Part shown: positions 37,401 through 47,135 of the stretch, in pieces
Layout of the letters: every line of letters begins with the position of its first letter
How positions within the stretch are numbered: position 1 is the first letter of the stretch
From: Zelonia costaricensis
Lineage: Eukaryota > Euglenozoa > Kinetoplastea > Trypanosomatida > Trypanosomatidae
Direction of reading: 5' to 3'
Assembly: GCA_030849075.1 (NCBI GenBank)
Contig: JASAOO010003493.1
Location: forward strand, 1 to 64,000
Length of the DNA: 64,000 nt
Translations under genes and position numbers: made by a program
The notes under the pieces: generated by a model
What the model was told of the DNA's origin: nothing
Databases searched by the model: none
The model's input: only the letters and a program-made list of their open reading frames with translations

Positions 37401-40400
37401 CGAGATGCCGCAAACGTCGACGACCGCCTTCTGCTTCTTGAGATTGGCCTGCAGCCAACTCACCGCCTGGCCGGACGGGTCCTTGATGAGAGGCGTGTTC
37501 ACCTGCTCGTGGATCATGACGGCGTTGTCCATCGAGAGCTCGTCGCCGGGCAGCCCCTCCGCCTTGTAGTGCAGCTGCACGCTCTCGTCGCGCAAGAAGG
37601 TGAAGAAGGTGAAGTCGGGCAGCTGCACCCGCTCCTTCCACTCTGCCAGGGTGGTGCGGCGGGTGTCCTCGGCGTCCTCGCCGAGGTACGTGATGACGCC
37701 GGCGGCCAGCAGGCACCGCTTTGGCAGGAAGTTCGAGTCCTGCCTGATGGTCTTCATCTGCGCCGTCCAGCGGGTGTGCTCGTCGCCCAGCTTCGACAGC
37801 AGCTCCTTCGCGTTGACGAGGAGCTGCTCGGCCTGCTCCAGCTGGTCCTTGAGCCGCTCCGCCTCAGTCGTCTTCTCGCCAAACTTCTCCTTCAGCTCGT
37901 CCACCTTCTTCTCGACCTTCTTGAGCTTGCCCTCGTACTTGGTCTTCTCCTCTTGCCCCTTCTGCAGGTGCGACTCGTACTCCTTCAGCTCGTCCCGCAT
38001 CGGCGCCACCGTCTCCAGCACCTTGCTGTACTCCACCACGGCCTTGAGCCACTCCGCCATCGGTGCCGCGGCTTTAGAGGCGCGGCCGATCGTCTCGCGC
38101 TTGAACGACTCGGCATTGGCCGTGATGAACTTCTCCACCTGCACCCGCGCGGCGCCGCCGACGTTGTTGATGTCGAAGTTGAGGATCTGCCCCTTGATGT
38201 CGCCCGCGAGCACCTTGCGGATCGCCGGCCACGACGCGGCGTCGGCGCCCTTGCCGGCCTCGATGAGCAGCACCACACCCTGCATCACGCACTGCACCGC
38301 CGCCGGCGGCTTGCCCATCGAGCGCAGCTCGGTGAGGTGGTCGGAGCGGATGGAGCTGACAGCCGACAGGGCCGCGTCGAGGACTGGCTGGATGCCGCTG
38401 AGGCGCCCCTCGATAACCACCTTGCGCTCCTGGATGGCCGACTGCTCCTTGTCGAGCTCCTTCTGGATCTTGTGGATGCTGCGCTTCTGGTTGCCCGCCT
38501 CCTCCATCCGCTTCTGGATCTCCTTGAGCGCGTCGTCGGCCTCCTGCTGCTTCACCTCGAGCAGCGCCTTCTTCTCCGTCACGTCGGTTGCGATCTTGTC
38601 CACGTTCTCCTGCGCCTCGTCCAGCTTCGTCACGCCGCTCCGCAGTCGCGCCAGGCCGTCGGCCACCTCCTTGCTCTTTTCCTGGAAGAGGTGGTTGAAG
38701 GTATCGCACAGCACCTTAAAGTGCTGCGGCGAGAACTTCTCGCCAAAGGAGCGGTGCAGGTGTACGAGCTCCGTCGTGAGGCTGAACTCCTTCTTGTCGC
38801 CGCGCTGGTCGAGCGCCTTGAAGGCGTCGGCAATCATGACGCGCGGCACCACCTTGAGGCTGCCGCTGTCCCACGTACCCATCCAGTACACGTTGCACCG
38901 CGTGAAGAGGGCCGGGTTGGCGCGGCACTGCGGCTCATAGTTCGGGTTGGTCGGGTCCATGACGACAACGACGTGCAGAAAGCGAGCAATGCGGTCGACA
39001 AAGAAGTTGTACGCGCTCATGCCCTCGCCGGCCGCCTCGTCCTTGAGCGGGTTGAGCAGCGCGTCCTGTTCCTCCTGCGTGAAGAGCCCCGCCACCTCGC
39101 CGGAGGACAGCAGCGAGTTGACCGTCTCAAGGAAGTACGAATGGAAGAAGTTGAAGTCCTCGAGCAGCAGCACCACGCTCTGCCCCTCGACACCCGCCTT
39201 CGCCATGACCCCCTTCAGCTCCGCGGTGAACTGCTTGACGCCGTAGTCGCGCGTGATGCCGAGCGTGACGACCTCGGTGCGGTTGTTGTACGCGACGAGC
39301 CGCACGATCTGCGCCGCGCACACGCCGGAGCGGGCGACGAGCATCAAGTTGCCGCGCTCCTGCGACAGCACGCGGTCCACCCGCGTCATCCACGCGCACA
39401 CCTCGGGAATGAGCTGCAGGTTGAGGTTGGCGTTCTCGCGGGAGTAGTTGAGGGCGATGGTGTCGGCCGACCTCTTCACATCCTCCAGCGTCGTCGCCCA
39501 CAGCCGCTTCTTCCCGGTGGTGGCCGCGTCGAGCCAGGAGACGTAGTAGACGCTCTCCTTCTCCGTCGGCGCGTCGCGGTGGCCCACGAGCAGCGTGACG
39601 TTGTCGCGCACGACCTTCGCCAGCCGCATGCGCTCCTCGATCGTGACGAGGCGGTCGACGAAGATGCGCCGCGCCTCGTACGCGAGGACATCGCCCATGT
39701 TCGGCGTCTCGTAGTTGAGCAGGTTCAGCACCCACTGCGTCAGGTCGCGCGGGCTGAAGACGTAATGCGAGGCGACGTCGACGGTGCACCGGGCCGCCAC
39801 CGTCTCGTACACCGTCGTGATGACGCGCGCGAGGTCGGCGGCGCCCTTGTTCGGCACGCTCAGCTTCAGCCGACCGCCCTCCAGCATCACCCGCAGGAAC
39901 TCCGAGTACACCTGCTGCAGCGACTCCTTTGACGGGTACGAGATGGCCAGTACCGAGGTGATGGCGAGGAAGCGGGGTGCCACAGGGTGGCGGCCCATGC
40001 TGCCGGGCGGGTTCATGCTGCCAACAATCTGGACCCGCTCCACCATGACCCAATCGAGGTCGCCGTCGTAAAAGCCGTTGTACAGGACGAGCTGCTGCAG
40101 GAAGGAGTGGAGCTGCACGGTGCCGTAGCGGTCCGGCTTCGGCAGGTTGAGGTCTTTGAGCAGAAGAATGAGCCGGTCCGCCTCCTTCGGCCGCAGCACC
40201 TTGCCCTGGTTGGAGTTGAAGATGGTGCACGTCTGCTTCAGCTTCTGGATGACCTGAATCGCCTCCGTCTGCGCCGAGCAGTTGATGCTCGCCACCCGCG
40301 CGTTGGCCGTGTTCGCGAAGAGGTTGTTGAGCAGCATCGACTTCCCGCACCCTTCCGGGCCGACCAGGATGAACGGGCGGTACACCCCGGGCCGCGTCGG

Positions 40401-43400
40401 CTTCGTCCACGCCCGCATCACCTCGAGCGCGCGCTGGCAGTCGACCGTCGCGACCATCGGGTGCCGGTACAGGTCGTCGATCGCGAGGTCGCCGGCCGGC
40501 GCGAAGGCGAGCGGGACGTACTCGAGCCGGTCCTCGTCGTAGCGGAAGTCCAGCGGCGCCTTCGCGTCTGGCGCCCGCTCCTCGGTGAGGAAGAGCACCT
40601 CCTTTGCGAACTCGCGCCGCCGCTCCTCAGGCAGGTAGGAGCCGAGCCCGTAAAGCAGCGCGAGGGCGAACTGCTTGCGTGTCGTGCAGCCCCGCATCTG
40701 CGCCAGGCCCGACATGACCAGCCCGGTCCGCGTCGTCTGGACGATGAGGTCGCCAGAGGCGAGGAGGGCCTCGATGGCCTTGTGGAAGTACGCGTCGATC
40801 CACTGCCGCAGCTGTCCCTGCGTCTCCTCCGGCTGCTCCGCCAGCCACGAGGTCACCGTCGTCTTCGGGTCGACGTCCTCCTCGGAGAGGTAGATGATGC
40901 CCATGCGCGAGACCGTCGCCGGCGAGGCGAACTCGAGGCTGTGCGTCTCGAAGAGGAAGTTCACGTTGTCGCCAAACTGCACGCGCACACCGTTCGGCAT
41001 GGTGAGCAGCTTGTTGTCGTCGAGCACGGAGTTGAGCGACTCGACCCACTCCGGGTCGATGTCGCCGTCGCAGAAGACCCACGACTGCACGGAGGTCTCC
41101 TCCTTGACCACCTTCTTGGCGGCGTCGGTCAGCACACCGTCGAACCACTCGCGGGTGTCGGGGTCCATGTGGCCCAGCAGCTGCTCCCGCGGCAGCGCCT
41201 TGGGGTTCACAACGTAGAGCGGCACCTTCTTGCCCAGCCGCTGCAGCGCCCGCCGCAGTACCGTCATGAGCGTGCTCTTGCCGCTGCCGCTCGGGCCAAC
41301 GAGCACGACACCCATGCGCTGGCGCAGCGCCTCGTACAGCTGGAGGATCTTCTGGATCTGTGACTCGACCACCTGCAGCTTCAGCTCCTTCACGGACTCC
41401 TCGATGGCTGGCCGCAGCGCCTTGTAGTCGATCTCGAGCACCGGCACACCGGGGAAGATGTCGTGGATGAGCGTGTTGAAGAGAACGGCGTCATCGAAGG
41501 TGAGCTTCGACAGCGTATTCACCCGCAGCGACTTGATGAGAATCTCGCTCTCCTTCTCGAGCACCTGCTCCGGCGTGAGCTGCACCTTGCCCGCGACCCG
41601 CTCCATCAGGAAGTCATGGACGAGCGTGCCGCCGAGCCGCAGCACCGCCTTCATGGCCCGCAGGCCCCAGTCGTAGTGCTGCTGGTACGACAGGAGCTGG
41701 CTGCACAAGCTGAACGTCGTCACGACCTTGGTCGCCAGCTGCGTCGCGTTCTCGAAGCCTTCGCTGTACAGGATCGTCTCCGCGATCAGCTCGTTGTCTG
41801 GCGCGCTCATCGCGATCGAGCGGAAGAGCTGCTTCAGGTTGTCCGGCAGCTTGCTGCGGCCACCGTAGCCCTTGCCAGCGGGGTTCAGCGTCACGAAGAT
41901 GCCGGCGTTGGAGTCGACGTTGATGCTCTTGCCGAGCAGCAGGCAGCTCTTGTCGCCATTCTTCAGCGCCTCCTGGATGAGCTGGATCATCTGCGACACG
42001 GCGGACAGCTGGTCCACCTTGAGACGGTTGAACTCGTCGAAGCAGCCCCACGCGCCGCACTTGACGAGGCCGGTGAAGATGCGGCCCATCGACTTGAAGT
42101 CGATGCCCTCGTCGCAGTTGAAGACGAGCACCTGCCGCCCCATTGCGTTGCCCAGTGCCTTGACGGACTCGGTCTTGCCCGTGCCGGCCGGGCCGTACGG
42201 GTTGCCGCCGTAGCCGAGCCGCATGCCCTGCGTCAGCGTCAGGTAGCAGCAGTCCGTCAGCGGGGTGTGCACAAGCTTGGGGGCATTGCCCTGGTACTCG
42301 TAGCTGTAGCGGAACTCGGCGTCCACCATGCGTAGCACGCACTGCTGCGAGCCGTCCAGGTAGAAGCGGAGCTGCTTTTTCCACAGCCAGTGCGTCTCCT
42401 TGTCCACGTTGTTCGTGATGAGCAGCTGCACCACCTCGATGTTGTGAATGAGGTCCATAATGAGCGCCTTGAGCTTGATGCCAACCAGCACGTCGCTGTT
42501 GCCGCCCGCGTACGCCGTCAGCTCCCGCAGCCGCGTCTGCAGCTGCGCCTTCAACTTCGCCAGCGCGCCGCCGCTACCGCCGGGGTCGCGGATTGCCGCC
42601 TCGGCGCGGCGCGTGAAGGCGACCATCTCCGCCGTGCACAGCACCTGCGACGCGTAGGCGCCGATGTCCGTCTTGCTGACGCACTGCGCGACGTGCGCCT
42701 TGAGCGTCGCCTTCACCTCGACGTCCAGCTGCGACAGCCACGTCTCCACCTCCTCCGTGACGCGGACCGGCTTCAGCAGCGGCACCGCCTCGCCCTCGAG
42801 GGACTGGATCTGCAAGATGTTCTCCTTCTGCGCGTCGAACTGCACGCTGTGGATGCCCATGAACAGCTTCTTGAGGTGCGACTGGATGACGCTGGGGTTC
42901 TTGCTCTGCGCCAAGATCTCGAGCAGGTCGTCGTCGCTGATGAAGTAGAAGCGCGGGAAGCCGTCGCGTTTCGACTCGAGGTACTCGTTCAGCGCCTTCT
43001 GGCACCGCTCCAGCTGCTCCGAGACGTCGCGCAGCGTTGCCTTGAACTCCTTGTGCTCGGCCAGCGCCATCAGCCGGTTGTCCTTCTCGACGACCTTCAT
43101 GACGGCGAGGTAGGCGGAGTCGATGCGGTCGAAGCGCTGCTTCTCGTTCGGCAACGCGCCGCGCCGGAAGATGGGCTCGAGGTAGACCCACTTGCGCTGG
43201 ATCTGGTTCATGTGCCGCAGATACTCGTCGAGGGTGGAGAAGCGCTCCTCCCACTTGCCGGCGTCGCTCGAGAAGAGCCCAAAGTAGGGCGACTCCTTCA
43301 TGCTCAGCAGCAGCGCGCGGTTGTCGCTGAGGGCCGACATCGTGTCCTTCCAGTCCGTGATGAGCACCACACCGGCGCGATCGGGGTGCGTCGTGAGCGC

Positions 43401-46400
43401 GAAGCGCGCCTCCGTGCCCCAGGCCCGGACGTCGTCCAGCGCCTCGCGGATTTGCGCCTCGCCCTGCGCGCGGCTGTGCAGCTTCTTGATGGCCCCCTCG
43501 TTCTTGAGGATCTCCTGGTAGCGGTCGAGCACCTGGCCAAAGTTCACCGTGTCCTGCGTCACGTTGCGCAGCTTCAGCAGCGAGAAGAGCTCCGTCCAGT
43601 GCGCCGGCGTGAAGCCGTCGCCGCGCACGTACTTGAGCAGCGGCACGCAGCGGCCCCAGTTGTCGAGCATGGTGCGGATGTGCACCGTGACCGAGTTGGC
43701 CGGGATCTCCTTCAGCTTCTCCTGCCAGAGCTTCACAAAGTCCTCGAAGCAGTACACCTTCGCCCGGAAGCTGATCCACGGCTCCTTGCACAGCTCCTGC
43801 ACCTGCTGCTGGAAGTCGCTCAGCATGCTCCACATGTTCACGTAGTCCTGGATGTCCGCCTCGGCGTCCTCGATGGGCTGCAGGTCCGGCTCGTCGAGGT
43901 GGAAGTACTCGCACTGCTTCTTGCACTCCGCCCCACGCTCCTTCAACACCTGCAGCTCCTCCTTCTTCTTGGTCACAAACTCGAGCGGCTTCTGCGCCGT
44001 CAAGTCCTTCGGCTTCAGCTCGTGCCAGCGCGTCGTGAACCGAATCGAGTCTTTCTCCCACTCCTTCACCGAGTCCGAAACGCTCTCGCGCATGCGCTTC
44101 AGCTGGTCCTCCACCTCCTTCTCGTGCGAGTCGAGGCGCTTCATGAAGGCGGTCCAGCGGTCCTTGGTCTTGGTGAAGTCGAGACCCGCGGTGCCCGTCA
44201 TGTTCTGCAGCAACACGTTCTTGTTGTAGAAGTGGTAGAACTCCACCTCGATGGCAGGGCGCTGCTCCATGAGCTCGCCGTAGAGCAGGTTGGCCTCGCC
44301 GATCTCATCGAGCTTCGTCATCTTGCTGTCGAGGCACTTGGCCGCCTTGGCCAGGTACTCGTTGATCGAGCTGAGGTGCTGCTCGGCGCTCTGCTTCAGC
44401 GTCACCTTGAGCGCGTCGGTGAGCCGCACAAGATCGTCCTCGACGGCGCCCTTGATGGCGGCCGTGCACAGCGTGATGCAGCCGCAGCGGATGAAGAGGT
44501 CCTCGCTGTTGATCTCCTTGCCCTTCTGCTTGAGCAGCCGCACGCTCTGCTCCCAGTGCTGCACCTCTGTCAAGGACTTGCCGACGATCTCCTCCAAGCT
44601 CGGGTTGCCGCCGCGGCCGCAGCGGCCAATGACGAGGTACGGCGCGAACCGCTGCAGCTCCTGCGCGAGGCGCTTGAAGAGCTGGGAGGCGGACTGCAGC
44701 ACCACGTAGATGCCATGCGCGTTGCGCGCTGGCATCTCGCGGAAGCAACTCTCCTTGGCGCACCCGTGGAAGCGGCTCGGGAACGTGATGAAGTCGTGAA
44801 TGCGCTGGTAGTACTGCAGCCGCAGCACCTCCAGCGGCGGTCGCAGCGCCGCCTGGCCGCTCTCCACGTCGTAGACGATGTCCGCCTTGATCTCCTCGAC
44901 CGCCTCGTGCAGCGACTCCATGCCGAGCTGGTACTGCGCCTCCATTGCCTTGTACAGCTGCATGTCCCAGAACTCCTGCCACGCCTCCGTGTTCTGGAAG
45001 CCGGCCGTCTCGATCTTCTCGCGAATGAGCCGCACCTTGCTGAGCCACCGGTCGCGCGAGCGGAGGAGGCTGATGCTGAAGAGGCTGGCCACAGTCTGCT
45101 CGATTTCGTGGTGCGCCTTGTGCAGGCGGCGGTTGCACTCGGTGAGGGCCTGCGCCGCGCCCTGGAGCTGCTCTATGAAGCGCGCGGCCTCCTTTTGACT
45201 GCGCCACGTCAGCTTCTTGGCGCCGCTCGCCGTGATGACCTTCTCGAAGCCGAGCGCCGGCTCGAGCAGCATGGCGCGCGTGCACGGGATGATGTCGGCC
45301 GCCATGGAGTTGTACGTGTTCGCCACCTGCTTCAGGGCGACGCCCATCGGCAGAAACTGCGCGCCCTGCTGCGCGAGGCGAGCCACGTTGCGCGGGATGT
45401 TGAAGCCGAGCGTGCTGAGCACGCGCACCTCCTTGAGAAGCTGTACGAGCCGCTCCGCGTAGTTGACCTCGACGCGGCCGCGCTCGTCGATCGCCATCAG
45501 CGGCGCGTCGGCGTCGAGCGTGAGGGTGTCGCTCTTGTCCTCGACGTCGGCGACCCAGTTGCGGTAGCACTCCTGCTCGTAGTCGCGCAGCTCGTCGAGC
45601 AGCTGCTTCGCCGACGCCACGTACTCCCCTGCGGTGGGCAGGTCCACGAGGATGGAGCTGCACATCTCGATCATCTCCTCGACTCGCCCGCGCAGCTGCC
45701 GCAGCCAGACGATGTTGTTGACCACGCCGGGGAAGAAGCGGCCGGTCTGGCACCGCCGGTCCTCCTCTTCCAGCACGAGCTCGTCCTCGGTGCTCTCGGC
45801 GCGGTGCTCGTACTCGACCCGAATCGCGTCCAGGCGGTCGTTCAGCTTCGCGAGCAGCCCGTCCCGCTCCGTCACAAGCTCGCGGGCGACGATGGGGCGC
45901 TTCATGAGGTGGCGGTAGCCGGAGAATTCGTTCAGGATGGCCTGCGGCGTGAGGCCGGCGCGGGCCGCAAAGAGCTCGCGCAGGACGACGGCGCAGCGGT
46001 GCTCGATGGGCTCGAGGCGGCGGTAGTACGCGGAGAGAGCGCCGTTCCACGCGTTCTGCGACCCACTTGACGCGTCGAAGACGCCGACGTCGTTGAAGAC
46101 GTCCCACAGGGTGTCCGTCTTGAGCGCGCGGAAGTCGTCGGCGCCGAGGAGCTCGCGAATTTCGTCGACGATGCCGCGCAGGGCGAGAATGGTGCGCAGG
46201 CGGTCGCGCACGCACGACAGGGCCGCGTCCTCATAGCGCTCGCCCCACACGGAGCCCCAGTCGATCGTTGTCAACCGCGCGCACGTGTTGAGCCACTCGT
46301 CGCAGCAGAGGTGCGCCTCCTCCGGTGCCCGCTTCTCGCCCCGGAAGAGGCCGTTGGCGTTTGCCGTCCTCTTTTGAAAATAGTCGCAGATGTCGCCGCC

Positions 46401-47135
46401 GACGGAGCTCATGAGGAAGACGGCCACGGACCTGGCGTGGTCGTCCTGGGCGCTGTCGTTCCAGTACTCGGAGATGGCCATCTGCAGGTCCTCGAGCATG
46501 TCGAGCAGCTGGTGCGGCAGCAGCGTGTCCCTCTCGGCCCACCGGCGCGGCAGCACGCCGGCGGTGAAGGAGGTGCTGCACATGCACGACATGACCGCGT
46601 TGACGGCCGGCGTGAAGAGGCGCAGCAGGGTACGCTTGTCCTTGCTGAGTGTCAAGGAGATCACAACGTAGCCGCCAACGCTGATATCGAAGCGGGAAAG
46701 GTTGTCGCCGAGGAGGCACGGCGGGAAGTCACGGATGCCCTGCACGACAAGTTCAGAGGCACGCTGCAGGTGCCGCACGTACGTCGCCTCGGCCAGGAGG
46801 CAGAGCGTCGGGTTGTCGGCGGGCAGCTCCTGGAAGCGGAAGCTGCTGACGCTCACCACCTGCGTTAAGGTGTGCACAGGCAGCAGCGCGGCGCCGTCGA
46901 CGATGATCTCGCCACTAGGCAGCTTGGTGGACCCCTTTTCGGCCCCACACGCGGCCTTCACCATCGCGCGCAGCAGCGTCTGGGCAGCCTCGGCCTCTGA
47001 CGGCAGGGCGGCCCGCAGCTGCAGCTCCACCACGCCACCCACGCGCTTTTCGTTTTCTACATCGCCGGAAAGGTGCTTCTTCACGGTCTTGCGCACCGCT
47101 GTCAGGCAGTCCTCGGCTGCCTGCGAGAGACTCAT
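34407..47135 (-). CDS. DYNC2H1: Cytoplasmic dynein-2 (retrograde intraflagellar transport) heavy chain
   Basis: A 4242-residue motor that carries IFT trains from flagellar tip to base. The tail occupies about 1-1300, the linker about 1300-1620. Six AAA modules follow: AAA1 Walker A GPAGTGKT (1648-1655) in the context ESVKALGNAMGRQVLVFNCD; AAA2 GPSGSGKS (1947-1954); AAA3 GPEGCGKS (2259-2266); AAA4 at about 2600. The stalk coiled coils lie near 2818-2912 and 3032-3125, with the microtubule-binding tip between them. The AAA1 sequence with FNCDEGIDFKSMGRIF and LVKCGAWGCFDEFNRL is diagnostic of DYNC2H1 rather than cytoplasmic dynein-1 or axonemal chains, and the length fits. AAA4 has a ruined P-loop (ARSGVCAA). 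The ATG at 47133-47135 is preferred; the upstream extension passes through the pyrimidine tract. Trypanosomatids carry two such chains; which one this is was not decided. Confidence 0.97.
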   Translation of the reverse strand: MSLSQAAEDCLTAVRKTVKKHLSGDVENEKRVGGVVELQLRAALPSEAEAAQTLLRAMVKAACGAEKGSTKLPSGEIIVDGAALLPVHTLTQVVSVSSFRFQELPADNPTLCLLAEATYVRHLQRASELVVQGIRDFPPCLLGDNLSRFDISVGGYVVISLTLSKDKRTLLRLFTPAVNAVMSCMCSTSFTAGVLPRRWAERDTLLPHQLLDMLEDLQMAISEYWNDSAQDDHARSVAVFLMSSVGGDICDYFQKRTANANGLFRGEKRAPEEAHLCCDEWLNTCARLTTIDWGSVWGERYEDAALSCVRDRLRTILALRGIVDEIRELLGADDFRALKTDTLWDVFNDVGVFDASSGSQNAWNGALSAYYRRLEPIEHRCAVVLRELFAARAGLTPQAILNEFSGYRHLMKRPIVARELVTERDGLLAKLNDRLDAIRVEYEHRAESTEDELVLEEEDRRCQTGRFFPGVVNNIVWLRQLRGRVEEMIEMCSSILVDLPTAGEYVASAKQLLDELRDYEQECYRNWVADVEDKSDTLTLDADAPLMAIDERGRVEVNYAERLVQLLKEVRVLSTLGFNIPRNVARLAQQGAQFLPMGVALKQVANTYNSMAADIIPCTRAMLLEPALGFEKVITASGAKKLTWRSQKEAARFIEQLQGAAQALTECNRRLHKAHHEIEQTVASLFSISLLRSRDRWLSKVRLIREKIETAGFQNTEAWQEFWDMQLYKAMEAQYQLGMESLHEAVEEIKADIVYDVESGQAALRPPLEVLRLQYYQRIHDFITFPSRFHGCAKESCFREMPARNAHGIYVVLQSASQLFKRLAQELQRFAPYLVIGRCGRGGNPSLEEIVGKSLTEVQHWEQSVRLLKQKGKEINSEDLFIRCGCITLCTAAIKGAVEDDLVRLTDALKVTLKQSAEQHLSSINEYLAKAAKCLDSKMTKLDEIGEANLLYGELMEQRPAIEVEFYHFYNKNVLLQNMTGTAGLDFTKTKDRWTAFMKRLDSHEKEVEDQLKRMRESVSDSVKEWEKDSIRFTTRWHELKPKDLTAQKPLEFVTKKKEELQVLKERGAECKKQCEYFHLDEPDLQPIEDAEADIQDYVNMWSMLSDFQQQVQELCKEPWISFRAKVYCFEDFVKLWQEKLKEIPANSVTVHIRTMLDNWGRCVPLLKYVRGDGFTPAHWTELFSLLKLRNVTQDTVNFGQVLDRYQEILKNEGAIKKLHSRAQGEAQIREALDDVRAWGTEARFALTTHPDRAGVVLITDWKDTMSALSDNRALLLSMKESPYFGLFSSDAGKWEERFSTLDEYLRHMNQIQRKWVYLEPIFRRGALPNEKQRFDRIDSAYLAVMKVVEKDNRLMALAEHKEFKATLRDVSEQLERCQKALNEYLESKRDGFPRFYFISDDDLLEILAQSKNPSVIQSHLKKLFMGIHSVQFDAQKENILQIQSLEGEAVPLLKPVRVTEEVETWLSQLDVEVKATLKAHVAQCVSKTDIGAYASQVLCTAEMVAFTRRAEAAIRDPGGSGGALAKLKAQLQTRLRELTAYAGGNSDVLVGIKLKALIMDLIHNIEVVQLLITNNVDKETHWLWKKQLRFYLDGSQQCVLRMVDAEFRYSYEYQGNAPKLVHTPLTDCCYLTLTQGMRLGYGGNPYGPAGTGKTESVKALGNAMGRQVLVFNCDEGIDFKSMGRIFTGLVKCGAWGCFDEFNRLKVDQLSAVSQMIQLIQEALKNGDKSCLLLGKSINVDSNAGIFVTLNPAGKGYGGRSKLPDNLKQLFRSIAMSAPDNELIAETILYSEGFENATQLATKVVTTFSLCSQLLSYQQHYDWGLRAMKAVLRLGGTLVHDFLMERVAGKVQLTPEQVLEKESEILIKSLRVNTLSKLTFDDAVLFNTLIHDIFPGVPVLEIDYKALRPAIEESVKELKLQVVESQIQKILQLYEALRQRMGVVLVGPSGSGKSTLMTVLRRALQRLGKKVPLYVVNPKALPREQLLGHMDPDTREWFDGVLTDAAKKVVKEETSVQSWVFCDGDIDPEWVESLNSVLDDNKLLTMPNGVRVQFGDNVNFLFETHSLEFASPATVSRMGIIYLSEEDVDPKTTVTSWLAEQPEETQGQLRQWIDAYFHKAIEALLASGDLIVQTTRTGLVMSGLAQMRGCTTRKQFALALLYGLGSYLPEERRREFAKEVLFLTEERAPDAKAPLDFRYDEDRLEYVPLAFAPAGDLAIDDLYRHPMVATVDCQRALEVMRAWTKPTRPGVYRPFILVGPEGCGKSMLLNNLFANTANARVASINCSAQTEAIQVIQKLKQTCTIFNSNQGKVLRPKEADRLILLLKDLNLPKPDRYGTVQLHSFLQQLVLYNGFYDGDLDWVMVERVQIVGSMNPPGSMGRHPVAPRFLAITSVLAISYPSKESLQQVYSEFLRVMLEGGRLKLSVPNKGAADLARVITTVYETVAARCTVDVASHYVFSPRDLTQWVLNLLNYETPNMGDVLAYEARRIFVDRLVTIEERMRLAKVVRDNVTLLVGHRDAPTEKESVYYVSWLDAATTGKKRLWATTLEDVKRSADTIALNYSRENANLNLQLIPEVCAWMTRVDRVLSQERGNLMLVARSGVCAAQIVRLVAYNNRTEVVTLGITRDYGVKQFTAELKGVMAKAGVEGQSVVLLLEDFNFFHSYFLETVNSLLSSGEVAGLFTQEEQDALLNPLKDEAAGEGMSAYNFFVDRIARFLHVVVVMDPTNPNYEPQCRANPALFTRCNVYWMGTWDSGSLKVVPRVMIADAFKALDQRGDKKEFSLTTELVHLHRSFGEKFSPQHFKVLCDTFNHLFQEKSKEVADGLARLRSGVTKLDEAQENVDKIATDVTEKKALLEVKQQEADDALKEIQKRMEEAGNQKRSIHKIQKELDKEQSAIQERKVVIEGRLSGIQPVLDAALSAVSSIRSDHLTELRSMGKPPAAVQCVMQGVVLLIEAGKGADAASWPAIRKVLAGDIKGQILNFDINNVGGAARVQVEKFITANAESFKRETIGRASKAAAPMAEWLKAVVEYSKVLETVAPMRDELKEYESHLQKGQEEKTKYEGKLKKVEKKVDELKEKFGEKTTEAERLKDQLEQAEQLLVNAKELLSKLGDEHTRWTAQMKTIRQDSNFLPKRCLLAAGVITYLGEDAEDTRRTTLAEWKERVQLPDFTFFTFLRDESVQLHYKAEGLPGDELSMDNAVMIHEQVNTPLIKDPSGQAVSWLQANLKKQKAVVDVCGISEERLVSALELALRFGKKFIITDVDRVEPFLYPILRKELHNEGTKRVIQIGDRRTIDYADGFQLYLVTRSTDLHVAPDILSYLTPISFTITQSGLEGQFLGITIQHEQPQLEKEKLEILQKEESLKMQLADLEERLLANLANSEGSLLENKTLIESLNQIKSQATDITTALEQSKVVQVDLDTKRNVYRPFATTASRVFFFTKSLQELSHMYQFSFHLFLDLFMRALRRHKDLRTDPETKIAALQETFIQITVSVISQSLFKEHRVVYGVHLCRNIHPDECTAAEWDFFVDKAIAAEEKRKDVRVPTFVLPDSVQTFRTFAALFPELAGKARFQEADVWLQWMRTATPETDYPGFLKPLTHFQRLLLMKTLRGDRLIAAMNAVACTLLKVDSLGESGTLASAVEQSDAERPVLLLTTAGADPSQELQTIALDKVGRTRFHQLAMGSGQTNEAMRLLRESAAKGEWVFLKNLHLVIPWVSQLQKELTVLKPDPSFRLFLTSEAHDEFPSILLGQSLKITFEPPPGIKQNLLRTYRDWDAAFVNDKDEKQRQLLFAAAALQAIVQERRSYVPQGWTKDYEVTAADLKSSADIVLRQSAQGDVDWRSIRGILNDAIYGGKMETAFDTRIMATYVDKMFRVNCIAGGKQQEPLFHHTRIPSGDYAEYMKVIKKLPNSDIPVLFSLPPNADRVVQLSRVRVLTADLQRLNESQSVASVDREAWAARLTPILDSWAALTAPHAETLVPPSSAPPSPSGRGGDAAGPVKPLDRFLAAELLTALRLVARVSASVNDLRKVVEGGALLSEDRRKEAAAMLQGDVPAAWEGHFPSAARIASWMQALVRKTVTLAEWERMMGNGTFTSATLDLSKFLRAKTFLNALRQETAHIIQQPLVSLKLVATTSAPPTDAPSATALEGLMLQGAVLDDADRLEPIATADEPAFFPIKKAFVAWMATPPALPASVRVPVYANSTKETYVCDFVLPCADEVAAQNFVLSGVSIVLEQ

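Noticed and set aside
36573..39932. A 1119-codon open frame on the plus strand opposite the dynein gene
   Set aside because: It is fully antisense to the dynein heavy chain and has the Leu/Arg/Val/His-rich composition expected from the complement of GC3-biased codons. No domain is visible.
42390..46070. A 1226-codon open frame on the plus strand opposite the dynein gene
   Set aside because: Same explanation: shadow of strongly GC-biased coding DNA. It lacks any family signature.
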